Positions 60,123 to 64,000 of a stretch of 64,000 nt of DNA are shown piece by piece; the stretch's first letter is position 1, and each line of letters opens with the position of its first letter. Location of the stretch: the NCBI GenBank assembly GCA_946184615.1, contig CAMHFN010000001.1, positions 1 through 64,000 on the forward strand, given 5' to 3'. The notes below the pieces were generated by a model. It did no database searches. It was given only the letters and a program-made list of their open reading frames with translations, and was not told where the DNA came from. This DNA comes from an uncultured Bacteroidales bacterium. GTDB lineage: Bacteria > Bacteroidota > Bacteroidia > Bacteroidales > F082. A program made the position numbers and the translations under genes.

Positions 60123-62498
60123 ATGACATTTGAATTTGAAAATATTGCGAGCCAATCAACGGCAGAGGTCGATTCCATCATAAATGCTATGGTGCATTCA
60201 AAAAAGGAATCGGCACGTCGTTTCCTTTATGTTATGAATAGCATTGTGGACTATTATCTAAACCTAAAATCAAATGAGGGGGAAATCTGTTTTCCAATCA
60301 TTTATATGCCACATGCGCCAGAATGGGCTCGCGAAGTGTGGCTGAAATTCCTCGTATTAAAACTGTCATTGTACTACAATAGCGACAGCAGGCTCTTGTT
60401 AAAACAATACATAAACGACAATCAGCACATAGTGTTAAAAACCGATGAGGATGTAAAACGCTACAAAAAATACATAATTCCATGCAAAAAATATATCAGA
60501 GGAGTGCTTCGTGAGATAACCGACAATTATCTTGGAGAGAACGGACACAAGAATATGATAGTGTGCACAGAGAACGACGTTCGAGTGTCACGGGAGGACA
60601 AAAACAAGTTCATCACTGAGTTTTATGGCGATGTGGACGATGTTTTTACAGAGAAGAATCTGATAATGAGCCACAATCTTGACGCTGATGAAGTTCGTTC
60701 GCAATTAAGGGAGCATCGGAAAGTAGAGAATGCTTGCATTGATAATCTATTCGTTTTCTATACAAACAATGACAAGGTCAATTCATTAGAGTCATCTGCG
60801 TTAGAGCGATGGAACAGTGCTTATCATGTTGGACTGAAGAATTGTTTTGTGTTTTATTTTTCAGAACGACCATTCCGACTAAATCATATTTGGCGCAAAG
60901 GGGTGTCGTTGTCTAAGAGGTTTCCCATGATACCTGAGAAAGAGTTCTCGAACTACGGGCATTTTATCACCTTTGATGAATCTGAAACAAATTATTTGTT
61001 TGATTTGAAGAACTCGTATGAGCACAAGTTTTTACCAGATGATCAGTTGATGTTCACAGATGTTCTTGGAAGTCTGTTGGACGAATCTGAATACAGGATA
61101 CAAGAGCGGAACCGCTTTGCATTATGCCTAAGTCCTGAGCTTGAGACCATATTCAAGAAGTATTTGAAAGAATCGTATGGCGGTTTTGATGAAGAGAATT
61201 ACCAACTGTCGTTTGATTGGCAGAAAGGCACAAACGCTGTTGGAGTAAATTCTGTCCTTAACGAGAGCGTGTCATCAATCAAAGACTATAAAAAAGAAAT
61301 TGCCGTTGTCGTTGATAAAAGCACTAGCAAAGAAACGAAGCGAGCTTTAACCCTTTTGTTTCGATCGTTTAATCCAGATGTTTGGGTCAAGTTTTATGAT
61401 TATTCAGCATTAAAACCGACCAAGGGGGTTAGTAATAGCATAAAGGAGAACGTGGTTGTCGTTTTGCAATATAGACCGCATTATACACGACAGCTGTTTG
61501 CCAAATACCCTAATTCATTCGACCCCATACCGGTTCGACCAGGCCAATACATATATGATATCATTCAAGGTTTTGTTTTCGATGATATGTATAAGTGGGA
61601 TAGGTATGATTATGACAAAGTCATGTGTGAATTGCTCGGTGGTGAAGTTCGACAGAAACTTTTTGGAAAATTGAGACAACCCGTAAAACCAGATGTGAGA
61701 AGAGTCAATGGTGAAACGGAGTTCTCAGATGAGCGAAGTACTTCCAGAGGTATTATCTATGTTCGTGGCCTTTACGAAAATGGACAAACATTCAGCTTAC
61801 CTGAATCAAGCTATGTAATTTGCGAGATTGAAGGAGATACTATGATTTCACGTCTGAGTGATTTAAAGCGGCAAGGTCTATTGAGCTCGGTCGTTAAAAT
61901 GCAAGAACTTGATGAAATTGCCGATGAGCTTAAAACGATTATCGAAAAAAAGACCCAAGCTGAGGATGTCAGAGAGAAGTTTGTTAGACAGACACAGTTT
62001 AATTTGGGGAAAATAACAGAGCAAGAGCGTGATTCGGACACAGCATTGTGGAAGATCTTGTTAGCAAAGAGAATTGAAGCTGAAGGTGTTGAGCAAGCAT
62101 ACAATGCCGTGATGGAAGGCTTGAAGGATAATGATCGTATTCAGATATATCAGTTTAAGAAATGGGCTGATTATGAAAACAACATGATCTTGCCACTTTT
62201 AAAAGTATGTCAAAGGAAGCTGTTTGAATATCTTGGATTTGGCTTAACATCCCCATATCTAGCCATTATGAGAAGAAAAAAATTGGCTGCCACAAATGGT
62301 ACAAGACAATACAATAGCATGACCACCTATTTCTTACAACAAACTCTATTGGCGGAAATAGACGATGACGTATATGACACATTCCAAAATAGTGAAATCA
62401 ATGAATTGTTGATGCTTCAGAAAAAAGGAGATTTAAGTGCACTGGTTTCGCTTCTTAGAGAAAAGATCAAATTGCAAACTATCAAAACCATTGAATGA
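60123..62498 (+). CDS. DrmE-like protein (DISARM component, tentative)
   Basis: 791 residues from ATG 60123; a TTG at 60108 overlaps the helicase stop and is less likely. No catalytic motif is obvious. The segment VVVLQYRPHYTRQLFAKYPN ... VRPGQYIYDIIQGFVF and the C-terminal LFEYLGFGLTS with YLAIMRRKKLAATNGTRQYN fit my memory of DrmE, the class 2 DISARM protein of similar length. It directly precedes a gene with a DrmA-like N-terminus (1 bp gap), which supports the call. A search is needed to confirm; otherwise it is an unknown defence protein. Confidence 0.45.
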   Translation: MTFEFENIASQSTAEVDSIINAMVHSKKESARRFLYVMNSIVDYYLNLKSNEGEICFPIIYMPHAPEWAREVWLKFLVLKLSLYYNSDSRLLLKQYINDNQHIVLKTDEDVKRYKKYIIPCKKYIRGVLREITDNYLGENGHKNMIVCTENDVRVSREDKNKFITEFYGDVDDVFTEKNLIMSHNLDADEVRSQLREHRKVENACIDNLFVFYTNNDKVNSLESSALERWNSAYHVGLKNCFVFYFSERPFRLNHIWRKGVSLSKRFPMIPEKEFSNYGHFITFDESETNYLFDLKNSYEHKFLPDDQLMFTDVLGSLLDESEYRIQERNRFALCLSPELETIFKKYLKESYGGFDEENYQLSFDWQKGTNAVGVNSVLNESVSSIKDYKKEIAVVVDKSTSKETKRALTLLFRSFNPDVWVKFYDYSALKPTKGVSNSIKENVVVVLQYRPHYTRQLFAKYPNSFDPIPVRPGQYIYDIIQGFVFDDMYKWDRYDYDKVMCELLGGEVRQKLFGKLRQPVKPDVRRVNGETEFSDERSTSRGIIYVRGLYENGQTFSLPESSYVICEIEGDTMISRLSDLKRQGLLSSVVKMQELDEIADELKTIIEKKTQAEDVREKFVRQTQFNLGKITEQERDSDTALWKILLAKRIEAEGVEQAYNAVMEGLKDNDRIQIYQFKKWADYENNMILPLLKVCQRKLFEYLGFGLTSPYLAIMRRKKLAATNGTRQYNSMTTYFLQQTLLAEIDDDVYDTFQNSEINELLMLQKKGDLSALVSLLREKIKLQTIKTIE

Positions 62499-62499
62499 T

Positions 62500-64000
62500 A
62501 TGAAAAACTTAATACAAGAAAAAAGGGATTCATTGGAAGTGTTCATTCGTGAACAGATGGTTGGCCCCAATGGGTGCAGAGGGAGGTTTTCCCTTGAAAT
62601 GGAAGGAAGCAAAACCTTTGATGGCGAAATAATAAACACCACACCTGGTTCGATTTATAGTACAGCGGTGCTCTTTCCTCGCAAAGCAGTTGGATTGTTT
62701 GATGACATAGAAGCACCTGTTAATCCTGATGCCGAGGAGGATGAAGATATTTCAACAAATGGCGAGGAAGAAGACGAGCAACTGAGGTCGGATACCAATG
62801 AGCTAAATGGTGCTCTTGGGAATGATGTTGATGACGAGGACGTGTATTCATTGAGTCGTAGATTTCCTAATACTATTGGCATATCTTGTTGTCTCATTCC
62901 TGAAGCAGACATCACCAAAGATGTAAAAATTTCGGTTTCCGGAAGATATTACACAAAGATTGTCAGAGATGACAAGCAAAGAGTACAGGTAATAATAAAA
63001 GAAGATTTGAAGGAGTTTGAGCAATTCTTTGCAGAGCATCCTATATTACATCAATACTTTGTTTATAGTTCAGGCAAGCTTAAAATCAAGGCAATTCCAG
63101 CCAATGATGTCTCGAAGATAAGAGAAATGCTCCGCTCAATCAATATGGATTGTGCATCCCATGTTGCAATGATTGATGGAGCAGCTGATCCAATATTTCT
63201 TACAATACCTGAAAGCTACAGATTCTTGCTTTCGTATCGCGAAGTATTATTTAATAAATGGCTCAATCGCATTCATTTTGAAGAGGATGGCCAAGGCAAT
63301 GAAATAGCATCGTATCTTGATGAAGAAGAGAAAAAACAGATAGAGAACCAACTTAAGAAAGTCGAAATATATGAGACCATTATGTCATATTTTGACAGCC
63401 TTACTGAACTCTATGACTATAAAGGATTCGGTTTTTGGCAGTCTCATGATTTTAATACAACAATTGATTTAGCTGGACTCGAAAAGGATAACGGCTTTTC
63501 AGCGAAAAAGATATATAAGCCTTCAGACCATGAAAGCTTAAATCATTTCTTTTCTGTACAGGTAGCAGACAAAGTTAATCTGGCATTATCTGCCTGGCTT
63601 CAGATTACAAGAAATAGTAAAGACAAGACTGACAAGAACCTGTACTTAAAAGTTCTTGTTGTTAACGACTCTACCCCTTTCCGAGAAACCAACAAAAACC
63701 ATTTTTCTATCGTTAATGAGGAAGTAAACAAGCTTTGCTTTTTTGGCATAAGAATTGATCTGGAAAGCGATGCTTTGAACTCGTATCATGCAGACAACAC
63801 ATACAATGATGTCAATAAAGACGAGGATAAATTAAACTTTCTATATCGAAGTATTTATGACTACGGCGTTGGACATCTTTGCTCTGTCGATTGGGAGAAG
63901 AATTCAGAAGACAAAGTTGATCACATTTGGTCGGAGTTTCTTCCTTCTTTTGAGACACCAGACATCGAGCCGGTACCAAGGAAGAAACATGCAGATTATT
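62500..64000 (+). CDS. DrmA-like helicase, N-terminal part (runs off the window)
   Basis: 500 residues visible; the frame is still open at 64000. The start (EVFIREQMVGPNG, then TAVLFPR, an acidic stretch about 70-110 and RFPNTIGISCCL) follows the layout of the N-terminal domain of DISARM DrmA proteins, which begin with a short helix, a 'VGP' turn, an acidic linker and a 'PSSMGLSF'-like strand before the SF2 helicase core. The helicase motifs would lie beyond the window. ATG 62500 is 1 bp after the stop of the DrmE-like gene. DrmA with DrmB forms the phage-DNA-binding core of DISARM. Confidence 0.5.
   Translation, partial: MKNLIQEKRDSLEVFIREQMVGPNGCRGRFSLEMEGSKTFDGEIINTTPGSIYSTAVLFPRKAVGLFDDIEAPVNPDAEEDEDISTNGEEEDEQLRSDTNELNGALGNDVDDEDVYSLSRRFPNTIGISCCLIPEADITKDVKISVSGRYYTKIVRDDKQRVQVIIKEDLKEFEQFFAEHPILHQYFVYSSGKLKIKAIPANDVSKIREMLRSINMDCASHVAMIDGAADPIFLTIPESYRFLLSYREVLFNKWLNRIHFEEDGQGNEIASYLDEEEKKQIENQLKKVEIYETIMSYFDSLTELYDYKGFGFWQSHDFNTTIDLAGLEKDNGFSAKKIYKPSDHESLNHFFSVQVADKVNLALSAWLQITRNSKDKTDKNLYLKVLVVNDSTPFRETNKNHFSIVNEEVNKLCFFGIRIDLESDALNSYHADNTYNDVNKDEDKLNFLYRSIYDYGVGHLCSVDWEKNSEDKVDHIWSEFLPSFETPDIEPVPRKKHADY

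Overview
This is a chromosomal accessory region (defence island with integrated mobile DNA) from a member of the Bacteroidales, probably a gut or oral Bacteroides/Prevotella relative. The assignment rests on many Bacteroidetes-type -7 boxes (TAnnTTTG) just ahead of genes, BspA-type and 'CYSxMFxGC' repeat surface proteins, Bacteroidales-type tyrosine integrases with small HTH_17 partners, and very AT-rich intergenic DNA. I saw no rRNA, tRNA, CRISPR array or insertion sequence.

Layout. (1) 1-2307: host-like, more GC-rich genes: the end of a repeat surface protein, a very short secreted-peptide ORF, and a PatB/MalY-type PLP aminotransferase with a Tat/lipoprotein-like leader. (2) 2312-6420: HTH_17 protein, AbiEi/AbiEii toxin-antitoxin pair and tyrosine integrase; copies of an att-like repeat lie at 2730 and 6281. 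(3) 6418-25528: an AT-rich cargo block between two near-identical 137-bp repeats (6281-6417 and 25529-25665). It holds an SF1 helicase-PIN fusion, a 2406-residue IF2N/LOTUS-like/Hsp90-type ATPase giant, a metallophosphoesterase gene with an internal stop, a TIR protein, an AlbA/Schlafen-type protein and an Avs-like STAND NTPase with a nuclease-like N-terminus. (4) 25.9-45.9 kb: about 21 genes, mostly leftward. Seven promoters, heading seven leftward transcription units and one rightward gene, share one 27-bp palindrome (AGCCTGTGC, 9-nt spacer, GCACAGGCT) always 14 nt from the -7 box. Their genes include a WYL regulator and exonuclease, a cytosolic BspA-type LRR protein with an ABC-type ATPase, an FtsK-like translocase (frameshifted), a winged-helix AAA+ ATPase, RavA (MoxR) and ViaA (VWA). 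An inserted operon without the palindrome carries a GmrSD-like restriction protein, a HAD protein, a PLD nuclease and a UDG-like protein. (5) 46.1-55.4 kb: a second integrated element with a family-A-polymerase-like replication protein, HTH_17 protein, serine recombinase, paralogous small proteins and a tyrosine integrase. (6) 55.4-56.8 kb: Sel1-repeat protein, two small proteins and a candidate ~90-nt RNA. (7) 56.9-64 kb: rightward genes for a radical SAM protein, a NERD-SF1 helicase, a DrmE-like protein and the start of a DrmA-like protein, i.e. a DISARM-like system that runs off the window.

How they work together. Most of the window looks like layered phage defence gathered by site-specific integration. 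Two parts look like undescribed systems. The first is the palindrome-linked block in (4): operators at fixed spacing tie otherwise scattered ATPases, LRR proteins and RavA-ViaA into one regulon, with the WYL protein, encoded behind one of these operators, as the obvious candidate regulator. The second is the two-gene operon at 6592-16143, where RNA-binding-type domains on a sacsin/NO VEIN-like ATPase are paired with an Upf1-like helicase fused to a PIN nuclease, which suggests RNA targeting. Function is inferred from domains read by eye; no database search was run.
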